From Lacibacter sp. H407 (lineage in GTDB: Bacteria; Bacteroidota; Bacteroidia; Chitinophagales; Chitinophagaceae), in NCBI RefSeq assembly GCF_037892605.1, contig NZ_JBBKTU010000001.1:2480001-2544000 (forward strand): a stretch of 64,000 nucleotides of DNA, in the 5' to 3' direction. Every line of letters begins with the position of its first letter. The first letter of the stretch is position 1. A model generated the notes under the pieces. That model saw nothing but the letters and a program-made list of their open reading frames with translations, had not been told where the DNA came from and made no database searches. Below, in pieces: positions 45,109 through 54,388 of this stretch. A program made the translations under genes and the position numbers.

Positions 45109-46485
45109 TTAAAGCTTAATATCTTCGATGGTCCTGTTCTGGCGGCTGCGTTCGGCACCAAAAGCCATGAGATGACTTTCAACCGAAACTTCAATGGAAG
45201 AACTGAGTAAGTCTTTGTTTTGTTGATATACAGCCTGCACCCAATCTTTCACCAGGCGATGATCGCCACCGCCATGTGCATCTGTTTTTAAACTCCAGGA
45301 AGTTTGTTTGCGGGTTTTAAAATCGGTGAGTACAAAGCTTTCCATGTCACCTATAATATCACCCTTCGACCCCATGATCCTTGTCTTTCTTCCTTCATAC
45401 GATACATGTGCTTCCATAGAGAAAGCGGCAGTAGTTCCGTTTTCAAACAACATGTTCACCGTGAGATGATCAGGCTGATCATTATCCATCCTGTACACAC
45501 ATCTTCCGTAGTCACTCGTTTTTAATTGCTCTAAAATAAACGGTCCTTGCTCATCTTCATCTTCCGGCAAATCGAACACATAGGTTCGTTTACGATCACG
45601 GTAATAGATCTGCAATGCAGAATAAGCACAACTGTCTTCCACTTTACAACCGTCGGTGCAACGTTCTGTGCTGCCTTCCGGTGCATTCGCATTTTTAAAC
45701 CAGCGAAGATTACCAAAGCAATGCACATCGTGTACGGGACTGTTCACCAACCAACGGATAATATCTGTATCGTGTGATGATTTTGCAAGGATGATGGGAG
45801 CCGCCATTTTACTGTTACGCCATTTACCACGCACATACGAATGACTCATGTGCACATGTTCAATGGGCTCCATATGTTGTATGCTGATGATCTCACCGAT
45901 CAATCCTGCATTGATCACTTCTTTCAATTCACGGAAATAAGGTGAATAGCGTAAAACATGACATACACCTACGATGCGACCGGTTTCTCTTGCCTTTTGC
46001 AAGATCAATCTGCATTCTTCTTCTGTTGGAGCAATTGGTTTTTCCAATAAAATATCATAACCTGCTTCCAATGCTGCAAGACATGGTGCTGTGTGCAATT
46101 GATCAGGCGTAGCAATAATTACAGCATCCGCCATTTTCTCTTTTACAAATACTTCCTTCCAATCTTTAAAGCAATGATCGGCCGGTATTTTGTGTAATCG
46201 TCCGGTTTTTTTTCTGCGTTCGGGGTTGCTGTCGGCTACAGCTACAATTTGTAATTCATCTTCATTTTTGATAGCATAATCGGCATAAATACTTCCCCGA
46301 TGTCCGGCGCCGATAAGAATAGCCGTAACCGGCTTTTCAATTTTCTTATGCAGCGGATTGAAGAAAATATCATCCTGTAAACCAAATAAACCGGCTACTT
46401 CCTTCCAGCCGAGTGTGGCAAGGCTGGTGAACGATTCAATATGACGTAATAATTTTCGTGATGCAATAAATTGACGTAGCGACAT
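45109..46485 (-). CDS. Gfo/Idh/MocA-family oxidoreductase
   Basis: A 458-residue NAD(P)-dependent dehydrogenase. Rossmann motif AILIGAGHRGSIYADYA, the EKP motif in DILLEKPIAPTEEEC, and a catalytic His region (LAKSSHDTDIIRW). About 60 N-terminal residues precede the Rossmann fold, longer than usual, and a cysteine cluster CTDGCKVEDSC is present in the middle. The substrate is probably a sugar derivative. Probably an operon with the SDR gene. Confidence 0.9.
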   Translation of the reverse strand: MSLRQFIASRKLLRHIESFTSLATLGWKEVAGLFGLQDDIFFNPLHKKIEKPVTAILIGAGHRGSIYADYAIKNEDELQIVAVADSNPERRKKTGRLHKIPADHCFKDWKEVFVKEKMADAVIIATPDQLHTAPCLAALEAGYDILLEKPIAPTEEECRLILQKARETGRIVGVCHVLRYSPYFRELKEVINAGLIGEIISIQHMEPIEHVHMSHSYVRGKWRNSKMAAPIILAKSSHDTDIIRWLVNSPVHDVHCFGNLRWFKNANAPEGSTERCTDGCKVEDSCAYSALQIYYRDRKRTYVFDLPEDEDEQGPFILEQLKTSDYGRCVYRMDNDQPDHLTVNMLFENGTTAAFSMEAHVSYEGRKTRIMGSKGDIIGDMESFVLTDFKTRKQTSWSLKTDAHGGGDHRLVKDWVQAVYQQNKDLLSSSIEVSVESHLMAFGAERSRQNRTIEDIKL

Positions 46486-46654
46486 AACTTACACAATTCT
46501 CCTGTTAAACGAATAATTCCTTGTCAGCCAATTTGCTGATTTGTTATGAGACGAATTGTAACAAAGATCGGTGGCAAGTGAGTTTTATTTATTCTCAACA
46601 ACTGTTTGCACCGGTATCACAATCCTGTACATTAAAGTTAACGGAAGATTTTTT

Positions 46655-47956
46655 TTAATCCAGCAGAACAGTGATAATATCCATCACATTTGTTTGTGTG
46701 GCACCTGTTTTTAGTAAACCATTTACATTTTCAAAGAAATGATATGCATCGTTTTGCTGAATTGCCTCAAGTAGAAGGTTTTTATTCTCGTTGATTGCTT
46801 TTGCACTTGCAGCATCTGCAAAAGCACCCGCTGCATCGGTTGGGCCATCGGTACCATCGGTGCCTGCAGCAAGCAATGTGATCTTGTCATCAGGCAACAG
46901 ATGTTTCAATGCACATAAGGCAAGATGTTGATTACGGCCCCCCTTGCCATTACCGGTAACCGTTACGGTTGTTTCACCACCAAACAATAAACAGGCAGGT
47001 TTTAGCCCCCTGTATTGCTTCGCCTGTTGTACAATTGCTTCAGCCGTTGCAGCAGCGTCACCAGTGAGTAGTTCCTGTTGCAACAGTACAGTATAACCAA
47101 GCTCTTCGGCTTTAGCAGCAGCTGCGGTTAATGCAACGTTGTTGCTGCCGATGATCTGGTTCTGCACCTGTTGCAATAACGGATCATTTGGTTTTATTGT
47201 TTCAGCAACAATTCCCTTCAATCCGTTTTGCAAATGGTTGATCACGGTGGCGGGTAAGCGCTGTTGCAGTTGATATTGTTCAACAACGGTCCATGCATCT
47301 GCAAAGGTTGAAGGATCGGCTGTGGTGGGTCCGCTGGCAATCGCTTCGGCTTTATCGCCTGGTACATCTGATATCATGAGTGTAAACCATGTTGCCTTTG
47401 GCGCATAACGCAACAGTTGACCGCCCTTGATGGAAGAAAGATGGCGGCGAATACAATTCATTTCATCAATGGCGGCACCACTTTTTAACAACAGCTGAAA
47501 TGTTTCCTGTAGTTCCTGTAATGTACAACCGTGCGGCACATCGGCCCAGAGCGACGATGCACCGCCGCTGATCAAACAGAGAACAATGTCGCCGGGTTTT
47601 GTTTGTTGCAGCAGTTGAATGGTTTGTTGAATGGCTTCCAGACTTTTTTCATCGGGAACTGGGTGTGCTGCTTCCATGCAGTGAATCGTTTGCAATGGCA
47701 ATGCATGCTCGTATTTTGTACTGATGATCCCTGCTTTGATGTAACTGCCAAGAATTGTTTCTGTTGTTTGTGCCATGGCTGCTGCAGCTTTGCCTGCACC
47801 GATCACCACAACAGATTTTATGGGAATATTGAATTGTTGCGTGCCGATGCATATACCTGTAGCCGTTACTGCCAGGTGCTGCCGCAGCAATAAAGCAGGT
47901 TGTACAGCAGCGACTGCAGCTTCGTATATTTTTTTTGCATTGTTCCGTTGTTGCAT
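46655..47956 (-). CDS. Glycerate kinase type 2 (DUF4147/MOFRL)
   Basis: A 433-residue D-glycerate 2-kinase of the GckA/TtuD family, which feeds glycerate into glycolysis. N-terminal DUF4147 (VVVIGAGKAAAAMAQ, AHPVPDEKSL, LCLISGGASSLWADV) and C-terminal MOFRL domain (LLFGGETTVTVTGNGKGGRNQHLALCAL, AAGTDGTDGPTDAAGAF). Full length. It stands alone; the Gfo/SDR pair upstream in sequence may act in related sugar-acid metabolism. Confidence 0.93.
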   Translation of the reverse strand: MQQRNNAKKIYEAAVAAVQPALLLRQHLAVTATGICIGTQQFNIPIKSVVVIGAGKAAAAMAQTTETILGSYIKAGIISTKYEHALPLQTIHCMEAAHPVPDEKSLEAIQQTIQLLQQTKPGDIVLCLISGGASSLWADVPHGCTLQELQETFQLLLKSGAAIDEMNCIRRHLSSIKGGQLLRYAPKATWFTLMISDVPGDKAEAIASGPTTADPSTFADAWTVVEQYQLQQRLPATVINHLQNGLKGIVAETIKPNDPLLQQVQNQIIGSNNVALTAAAAKAEELGYTVLLQQELLTGDAAATAEAIVQQAKQYRGLKPACLLFGGETTVTVTGNGKGGRNQHLALCALKHLLPDDKITLLAAGTDGTDGPTDAAGAFADAASAKAINENKNLLLEAIQQNDAYHFFENVNGLLKTGATQTNVMDIITVLLD

Positions 47957-48059
47957 GGTTGTACGACGATAAGATTGAAACGATCGTTGGCTGCAATGAT
48001 CAATTAGTTTGCATGAACCGTTTTGTTCAGATGTACTTCTGTTCTAAAGATACAGCTTC

Positions 48060-48452
48060 TCAGGAACGGCTTTTTGAGAGAACCTTGTATTCGAGTAGAA
48101 TCAAAAACAGTATCACTACTATCTCAGCAATAAAATAAAATAAGCCCAAGCGGGTGATGCTGCTGTAGAAATTATAAACAAGCCCGGTTGTTACCACAGC
48201 ATAAAAGGCATTTGCGATCATGATGGCCATTAAATACCCTCGCCAACGGGCCGGCATGAAATAAGAACAACAGAACGAATAAACAGCGAACGTAAACGCA
48301 ATAGCTGATAAAATAAAAACTATGTGTGGAGGTATTCCAAAAAAAGTGGGGAAGCCAATCGCAATGCTGCAGAGTATGGAAGCAGTCAGCATTGCACCAA
48401 TACTGTCTGTCAGAAAGATTTGCTTTGGGTTGTTGATTAGCTGGTTGAGCAT
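48060..48452 (-). CDS. Four-helix membrane protein, unknown function
   Basis: A 130-residue protein with four predicted membrane helices (AMLTASILCSIAIGFPTFFG, IVFILSAIAFTFAVYSFCCSYF, YLMAIMIANAFYAVVTTGLVYNF, LGLFYFIAEIVVILFLILLEY). ATG at 48452 is chosen; an upstream in-frame start at 48488 is possible. No family recognised. Confidence 0.6.
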   Translation of the reverse strand: MLNQLINNPKQIFLTDSIGAMLTASILCSIAIGFPTFFGIPPHIVFILSAIAFTFAVYSFCCSYFMPARWRGYLMAIMIANAFYAVVTTGLVYNFYSSITRLGLFYFIAEIVVILFLILLEYKVLSKSRS

Positions 48453-48704
48453 ACGTTGAAATGATTGTGCTGATATGCGAATATACAATAGAGCTTTCAG
48501 GCTTACGGAGAAGAAGTATTACAATTATTCAACCTCTTACACGTCATGTCGACGGCAGGAGACATCTCTCCGATATCAATCTGTTTCGTTTTGTGGGAGA
48601 TTTCAGTGAAACAGAGAAAGTAGTTCAAGTGGTTGGTCAGGCGACGCAACCACGGCGTATTTTTGATGGTGGGCATACTAACAGTAGAGAAATTAGCATT
48701 CTTT

Positions 48705-49289
48705 TTATCCGGTTTCGTAGCGACCAAAGTTTGAAATTTTGTTACTCCTTATTTGAAAGACATAAGTTACAGTCGACTCTTGGCACCCCTCGGCAAAAAA
48801 CTCATTAAAAATTGTAATACGAAAGTCACAAGTTATGTTGTCGAATGTAAGTGATATTTTGTCTCTGCATTCTTTTGAGTCTTTATAATGAGGAGGAGAA
48901 ATATTAAAGTTGTACTCTTTTTCAAATTCACCTGTGTTCGTTAATTGCTCCTTATTTAAATCTTTTAGAAACCTGTCAACTAATATTGGCGTAAGGTCTA
49001 CAAAAATTGCCGTGTCTTGGTCGTTGTTGGGATACTGAATTTTTCGTATTGAGTCTAGCTGATGAAAAAAATCAGCTTGAATTGTTGCGTCTCTAAGTTT
49101 TTGAATATCCGTCGCAGCGATGTTGCATGCTGTCGTTTCACTTTTTAAGCCTTGGTTTGATTTTATATTGTCTGTTAGGAGAGTACTGTCATGTTCGGGA
49201 TCAGGTAAATCAGTTGAGGTTTCATTTTCTTTATTGTTAATACAACTAAGAAAAAACAGAACTGTAAATATTGTAATTAGTGTTTTCAT
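48705..49289 (-). CDS. Lipoprotein of unknown function
   Basis: A 194-residue protein with lipoprotein signal MKTLITIFTVLFFLSCINNKENE (lipobox LFFLSC) and an Asn/Asp/Thr-rich mature part. Four later cysteines (TTACNIAA, SKECRDK, ITCDFR, EGCQEST) suggest disulfides. GC content is clearly lower than in the flanking housekeeping genes. Not recognised. Confidence 0.65.
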   Translation of the reverse strand: MKTLITIFTVLFFLSCINNKENETSTDLPDPEHDSTLLTDNIKSNQGLKSETTACNIAATDIQKLRDATIQADFFHQLDSIRKIQYPNNDQDTAIFVDLTPILVDRFLKDLNKEQLTNTGEFEKEYNFNISPPHYKDSKECRDKISLTFDNITCDFRITIFNEFFAEGCQESTVTYVFQIRSNKISNFGRYETG

Positions 49290-49363
49290 TAAAAAGAATA
49301 CCAGCTTCTCATAACGTAAGTATTTTGCTTGTGCAATATATCGAAATCATTTGTTTGTTAATG

Positions 49364-49386
49364 GGCACAAGCGAGACGCTTGCGCC
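49364..49386 (-). repeat. Palindromic hairpin GGCGCAAGCG-TCT-CGCTTGTGCC
   Basis: A 10-bp near-perfect stem on the minus strand (one G-U) in the 240-bp gap between the lipoprotein and the TonB-C gene. No T tract. It may be a dispersed palindrome. Confidence 0.4.
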
Positions 49387-49532
49387 AACGTGTGAAGATA
49401 TTTAAAACAAATCTTTTACTGAAGCAGTGTGGGTGTGCAGAGATTTCTTATCCCTTCTTAACCACTACAAGTTAAGTTCTAATGATAATGTGATTCGAAA
49501 TGACGCACCCTTGGTTTCTAGTCGTTATTACT

Positions 49533-49934
49533 TCAGTCAATAAAAGTCACCGAAAGTGATTTCCAAGTTGGAACTGGCCGGTTGTTTTGTGTGGCGGGGG
49601 TCCACAAAGGCATAGCTTGGACCATTTCGATCACTTTTAGATTGAAAGTTTCATTAATTCCACTTTTAATTTCTGCATATGCTACTTTGCCTGTTTTGTC
49701 GATGATAATTTCTACCGTTACCGTTCTTGCCAATGTATTTGCTCTTTTATTCTGCGGTGCCTTTAAATGTTTTGCAACGAAAGTGTAGAATCCGCTGAGT
49801 CCGCCAGGGAACATAGGAGGAATTTCTGTTGCATAAAAAATGGGATCTGATTTCAGAGTGCTGTCGCCCCACGTCTGTGAAAAGCAATTGTGGTAGATAG
49901 AAAAAAATAGGATCGTTATTAGGATGTGTCTCAT
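49533..49934 (-). CDS. Exported TonB C-terminal-domain protein
   Basis: A 133-residue protein with signal peptide MRHILITILFFSIYHNCFSQ and a single TonB-C-like domain (PPMFPGGLSGFYTFVAKHLKAP ... RTVTVEIIIDKTGKVAYAEIKSGINETFNLKVIEMVQAMPLWTPATQNNRPVPTWKSLSVTF). It lacks the membrane anchor and Pro-rich spacer of true TonB, so it is probably a periplasmic relative and not an energy transducer. Low-GC neighbourhood. Confidence 0.8.
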   Translation of the reverse strand: MRHILITILFFSIYHNCFSQTWGDSTLKSDPIFYATEIPPMFPGGLSGFYTFVAKHLKAPQNKRANTLARTVTVEIIIDKTGKVAYAEIKSGINETFNLKVIEMVQAMPLWTPATQNNRPVPTWKSLSVTFID

Positions 49935-49984
49935 TAGTTAAGATTTATTGTTGAATGCAATGTTAGCGGCTGGCAAATTTTTTG

Positions 49985-50695
49985 TTATGCTGTTGTTGTG
50001 CTTAATTGTCGTGCTTGTTTTGTCAAATTAGATAATGTTATAAGTCCGCCACTTGCGATAACTGCACCACCTAAAAATGGGAAACCTGCACCAACTAAGT
50101 CAGCGATATTGTTTGAAAATAAGAATGGCAAACAAAATAACATTCCAAAAGTCCCAAGAATTATCGCTGTGTAAGCACCAAATTTTATAAGTGATTTCAT
50201 ATTGAATTCTGTTTGTTGCTGCGTCGAATAGTTTAAAACAATTTGTTTTAAAGTTGAAGTTTGACAATGTGCATATTCCTCAATTGTCCAAGTTTTGATT
50301 GGTTTTGAGTTTAATCCGTTCTTAAAGTCTTTAAAAAAAGTCGCCCATAAGTCAGGTAAAAGCAAAGCACCAAAAAGAAAAATCGCAAAACTCGGAATAG
50401 AGTAGTTGCCATTTCCCAACATAAATGCCTGCATTCTTATTTCGTCAACAGGTGTCATTTTAAAGTCAAGTAAAACGTGTTTTAAATCGTGGCTTTCGAA
50501 GTTTGCAACAAGTCTTAGTTTGTTTTTTTCTAAACAGTCTGCAATGTCTTTCCCAAGTGTTCCGTCTGGAAGTTCTTGAAGTTCCCTCGCCTTTTGTTCA
50601 TAGATTGCAATGTCGTGAAATTGTTCAATTGTCCAAACCGATAAATGAAACGACTTCTTAATAATTGTCCGAGCTATAATTTGAAGAATATTCAT
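49985..50695 (-). CDS. Coq4-like protein with C-terminal membrane helices
   Basis: A 236-residue protein. Residues about 30-110 match the Coq4 pattern: LPDGTLGKDIADCL, then SHDLKHVLLDFKMTPVDEIRMQAFMLGNG, with the HDxxH-type metal site and a downstream Glu. Coq4 proteins act in ubiquinone synthesis in proteobacteria and mitochondria, but Bacteroidota make menaquinone, so the role here must differ. Two hydrophobic helices near the C-terminus (YTAIILGTFGMLFCLPFLF, GAGFPFLGGAVIASGGLI) are unusual. Low GC relative to neighbours. Confidence 0.7.
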   Translation of the reverse strand: MNILQIIARTIIKKSFHLSVWTIEQFHDIAIYEQKARELQELPDGTLGKDIADCLEKNKLRLVANFESHDLKHVLLDFKMTPVDEIRMQAFMLGNGNYSIPSFAIFLFGALLLPDLWATFFKDFKNGLNSKPIKTWTIEEYAHCQTSTLKQIVLNYSTQQQTEFNMKSLIKFGAYTAIILGTFGMLFCLPFLFSNNIADLVGAGFPFLGGAVIASGGLITLSNLTKQARQLSTTTA

Positions 50696-50850
50696 TGTCT
50701 TTAATTTCTGTCTGATAGGATATGGCCTCCCTTGCTTATTGCTAGCGCTATAATTTATGATATAAATATGTGATATTGATTAAAAACGATAAATTGAAAT
50801 ACAAGGCCTTAGTGTTATATATTTTGTATTGTCATTAGTACAATCCTTCC

Positions 50851-53496
50851 TCATCGTATCAACACCACTGTCCCCTTCTTCAATATTCGTCTTCCAAGAA
50901 AATCAATACCGCTCACCATCCAAGCATAAGTGCCGGGGTCTTGTTGAATACTTTTAAATGTTCCATCCCATCCGTTCTCTAAGGAAGTGGTGGCAAATAC
51001 TTCCTGTCCCCAACGGTTGAACACACGGAAATAATCAAACTGTGCAATACCTACGGCAAAGGGTCGCAATACATCGTTGAGTCCATTCCCATCGGGTGTA
51101 AAACCGGTGGGTACAAAAATATCCGGTGCTGTTTTAAAAATGCGGATGTTGATGGTATCGTATGCAAAACATCCTTCGGGTGTTTCGGTGCGCATGATAT
51201 AGCTGAAGTTTTCACGTGATGCATCAAATATGGCAACGGGATTCGGAATACCGGTATTATTTAGAAAATCAGGAGGCGTCCATTGATAAATCGTTCCGCC
51301 GCTTCCGTTCAATTGCAACGGTTGGCCTACCACCACCAATGTATCGTTTCCTGCAAAGGCAGGTACCGGTGGCACTACCTGCACCAGCACTGTATCAAAC
51401 ACAGGCTTTGGACAACCTAACGTAGACGTACCCCTCAGAATATAATTTGTTGTAGATAATGGAAAGGCGGTTGTAACAGCATTTGTGGGAGTGCCCAATG
51501 TTGCTGCCGGCGACCATAACCAATTTTCTGCATCACCATTGGCCGTGAGCAACGTGGTATCACCAAAACAAATCGCATCATCCGGTCCAGCATTTACCAG
51601 TGGATAGGGAACTGTATTTACGGTTACTGTTCTTGTTTGATTACATTTTCCAATGGTTGATACAACCGTAAACACCGTTGATGGATCGGTTGGATAAGCT
51701 ACTGCATCACGCACATTCGGATTTGAAAACAAATTGGGCGGGCTCCAGGTATATTGCAAGCCATCGGTACTAGGTTTCAGTACAACCGAATCTCCTCTGC
51801 AAATGGTTGTATCGTTTGGTGCAAGCAGTGTAACAAAGTCGACCACATTTACCAACACCGAATCGGTATTAAAACAACCCGGTGCCAATGTAACGGTTAC
51901 ATAATATTTTGTTGGCACATCAGGACTCACCAAAGGATTGCCAATTGTTTGATTGTTGATATTGTAAGAGGGCGACCATTGAAAAGTTCCTTGTCCTACT
52001 GCATTTAATTGCAACGTATCAATGGAGCAGATCAATGTATCGTTCGTTAATTGCAACGCCGGTTTATCGGTGATGTTGATCGGTTTTGTAATGGTATCCA
52101 AACAACCTTTGTTACTTCCCGTTATTAACTGTACGTTATAACTTCCATTTGCAGGATACGTGTACAAGGGATTTCGAAGTCGGGATGTATCGGCAGTGGT
52201 GGCGGGGTTTCCGAAATTCCATTTCCAACTGTTGGGGAAACCATAGTTGGATGTTGTTTGATCGGTGAATTGAATGGGTACATCTTTACATCCATCATAC
52301 GAATCAAATGCAGGAAAGAAACCGGGATATACATAAATATCAGAATAGGAAGTATCGGTACAAATATCACCACGGTTAACGATCAGCATCACTTTGTAAA
52401 CACCTGTATCGGCATATACAAATGTTGGAATGCTTTGTGTTGACGTATCAGTAGTGGAGGAGGGCACGCCAAAATCCCAATACCAGCTTTTAATTTCAGT
52501 ACTCGGTGTAAGATTGTTGAATGTTTGTGTAAAGCCATCGCAGCTTCTGTTTTCCAATGGAAGTTCTGCATCTGCAAAATCACAATCAGAAATACGGATG
52601 GTAAAATCTTTTCGATGTGTTGAAATGGCAACACCTCTGCGCCATTCGGTAATACACACATTTACTACAAAGAACGATGCACCACTTGGGTTTACAACAC
52701 CCGTTGGAGCAATACCTGAAATTACACCCGTAATCGGGTTGATAGTTACATTGGCACCAAGTGGTGAGCTGCCGCTATATCCCGGATTGTAGGGAACAGA
52801 TGGATAGGTGGGGTTATTTGGTTTTACTGTGGCAGAGTTGGTGGGCCCGGTGCTGGTGTAGGCATCACAAAAACTATAACTCAACGAATCGCCTGCGTCG
52901 GGATCTTTCGCACTGAAGGGAAGTACAAAACGTTTGTTGCGGCAAACAAGTGCGGTATCATTTACATCAAACACGGGACTGCTGTTGGTTTCATTTCCAA
53001 GAATAGCTGTGCCGGGAATATTGGTAACATAAGTTGCACCAGTGGTTCCACCACTTACATTGGATAAACCGTTAATACGGCAACAGGTTTGAAAAGCAGC
53101 TGTGTAACCTTGTGTATTGATGGGCAATTGAACTTCTACAGTATATAATCCTACTTCGTAACAAACTGGCGGGGCATTGATGATACAACTGAATGGATTT
53201 TGCAATGTGATGGTTCTGAAATCGGTTCGTTGTACCAATATACTGTCGATCACTGTTGCATTGGTTCCTCTGTTGAAAAAACCCACTGCTACGTTTCCGG
53301 GCAGTGGTGCAATTTGAGCACCGCCGGTATTGATAGGATTACAATCACGAAACAAACGGAGTGTTACACGGTAGATACTGTTGCCCGCTGTACCCGGACC
53401 AACATACACATAATACATTTCTCCTCCTGATATATGCCCGGCTTTGGTTTCCTGCAGCAGCAATAAAATAGATAAGACCAATAAAATTCGTTTCAT
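50851..53496 (-). CDS. Large secreted PKD-domain protein with T9SS type B sorting domain
   Basis: An 881-residue surface protein. Signal peptide MKRILLVLSILLLLQETKAG, then a conserved N-terminal domain (HISGGEMYYVYVGPGTAGNSIYRVTLRLFRDC). At least two PKD-type domains follow (IKSWYWDFGVPSSTTDTSTQSIPTFVYADTGVYKVML and SWKWNFGNPATTADTS...YTYPANGSYNVQLI), then several Ig-like repeats with the Q[WY]xP core. The gliding-motility-associated C-terminal domain (FVPTGFTPDGNGLNDVLRPF ... FNRWGQEVFATT ... GWDGTFKSIQQDPGTYAWMV) directs type IX export. Likely an adhesin or gliding-related protein. Confidence 0.92.
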   Translation of the reverse strand: MKRILLVLSILLLLQETKAGHISGGEMYYVYVGPGTAGNSIYRVTLRLFRDCNPINTGGAQIAPLPGNVAVGFFNRGTNATVIDSILVQRTDFRTITLQNPFSCIINAPPVCYEVGLYTVEVQLPINTQGYTAAFQTCCRINGLSNVSGGTTGATYVTNIPGTAILGNETNSSPVFDVNDTALVCRNKRFVLPFSAKDPDAGDSLSYSFCDAYTSTGPTNSATVKPNNPTYPSVPYNPGYSGSSPLGANVTINPITGVISGIAPTGVVNPSGASFFVVNVCITEWRRGVAISTHRKDFTIRISDCDFADAELPLENRSCDGFTQTFNNLTPSTEIKSWYWDFGVPSSTTDTSTQSIPTFVYADTGVYKVMLIVNRGDICTDTSYSDIYVYPGFFPAFDSYDGCKDVPIQFTDQTTSNYGFPNSWKWNFGNPATTADTSRLRNPLYTYPANGSYNVQLITGSNKGCLDTITKPINITDKPALQLTNDTLICSIDTLQLNAVGQGTFQWSPSYNINNQTIGNPLVSPDVPTKYYVTVTLAPGCFNTDSVLVNVVDFVTLLAPNDTTICRGDSVVLKPSTDGLQYTWSPPNLFSNPNVRDAVAYPTDPSTVFTVVSTIGKCNQTRTVTVNTVPYPLVNAGPDDAICFGDTTLLTANGDAENWLWSPAATLGTPTNAVTTAFPLSTTNYILRGTSTLGCPKPVFDTVLVQVVPPVPAFAGNDTLVVVGQPLQLNGSGGTIYQWTPPDFLNNTGIPNPVAIFDASRENFSYIMRTETPEGCFAYDTINIRIFKTAPDIFVPTGFTPDGNGLNDVLRPFAVGIAQFDYFRVFNRWGQEVFATTSLENGWDGTFKSIQQDPGTYAWMVSGIDFLGRRILKKGTVVLIR

Positions 53497-53506
53497 GCAA
53501 TTGTGG

Positions 53507-54304
53507 TTACAGTGATTGTTCCTTTACTGTTGTACAAAATTCTCCGATGGTTCTGTTTAATTCATCTGTTGCTTCCAACATACCCATATGTGCAATACCC
53601 GGCACCAATTTTACCATGCACACAGCAGGTAATGCGGTTTGTTCCAAGGCATCGGTGGGACTTACGGCTTTGTCTTCTTCACCAATAAAAAATAAAACAG
53701 GTACAGTTGTTTTTTGCAGGATATGGGATCGGTTGGGCCGGTTGATCATGGCCGTATAATAAGCTATTAACGTTTCGGCAGTAAATTGATTGCCTTGTTC
53801 GATGAGTTCATCTACGAGCGGCTTCTGTTCTTCATTGAATTTTTTTGCAAATAAATTAGGGATGGTGGTTTTCATAAATTCCGCTGCACCATGTTCCTTA
53901 ATGAAGCCGATCGACTTTTGCCGTGCTTCTTTTTTTTCATTGCCGTCTGCATATGCAGTTGAATGGATCAATCCGAATGCCTGTAAACGTTCGGGATATT
54001 TTTCTGCAAATGCTAACGTTACATATCCGCCCATGGAATGCCCGAGCATGATACATCGATCGATCTTTTCTTGATCCAGCATTTGTTTGATGCCGGTGGC
54101 CATTGACTCCACTGATAATTCGCTGTTGCCGATTGCTGATTGTCCGGTGCCGGGTAAATTCGGAATGAGTAAGTGATAATTGTTTTGCAGAAATGCAACC
54201 TGATGATTCCAGATGCGGTTATCTTCTCCAAAGCCGTGGATGAGCACAATTGTATCGCCGGTTCCGGTGTTTGAGTAGGATAGCGAATGAGTGCCTTCTG
54301 ACAT
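53507..54304 (-). CDS. Alpha/beta-fold hydrolase
   Basis: A 265-residue cytoplasmic hydrolase: oxyanion HGFGED, nucleophile elbow GHSMGGYVTLAF, Asp in FIGEEDKAVSP, and His in PGIAHMGMLEATDELN. The layout is that of the broad MhpC-like hydrolases; substrate unknown. ATG at 54304 (MSEGTHSLSY) or 54316. It lies between the PKD-protein gene and lnt, all on the minus strand. Confidence 0.88.
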   Translation of the reverse strand: MSEGTHSLSYSNTGTGDTIVLIHGFGEDNRIWNHQVAFLQNNYHLLIPNLPGTGQSAIGNSELSVESMATGIKQMLDQEKIDRCIMLGHSMGGYVTLAFAEKYPERLQAFGLIHSTAYADGNEKKEARQKSIGFIKEHGAAEFMKTTIPNLFAKKFNEEQKPLVDELIEQGNQFTAETLIAYYTAMINRPNRSHILQKTTVPVLFFIGEEDKAVSPTDALEQTALPAVCMVKLVPGIAHMGMLEATDELNRTIGEFCTTVKEQSL

Positions 54305-54388
54305 CTTATGTTGCATGTGGGGAAATTACAAAAAAATAAAGGCTGGCAATGCCGTTTGTGTAACAAATCGATGAATTTTACCAGATGT

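Noticed and set aside
49300-49400. An integron attC site around the palindrome at 49364
   Set aside because: The GTT and AAC core sites are in the wrong order for attC and do not fit the consensus; no integrase or cassettes are nearby.
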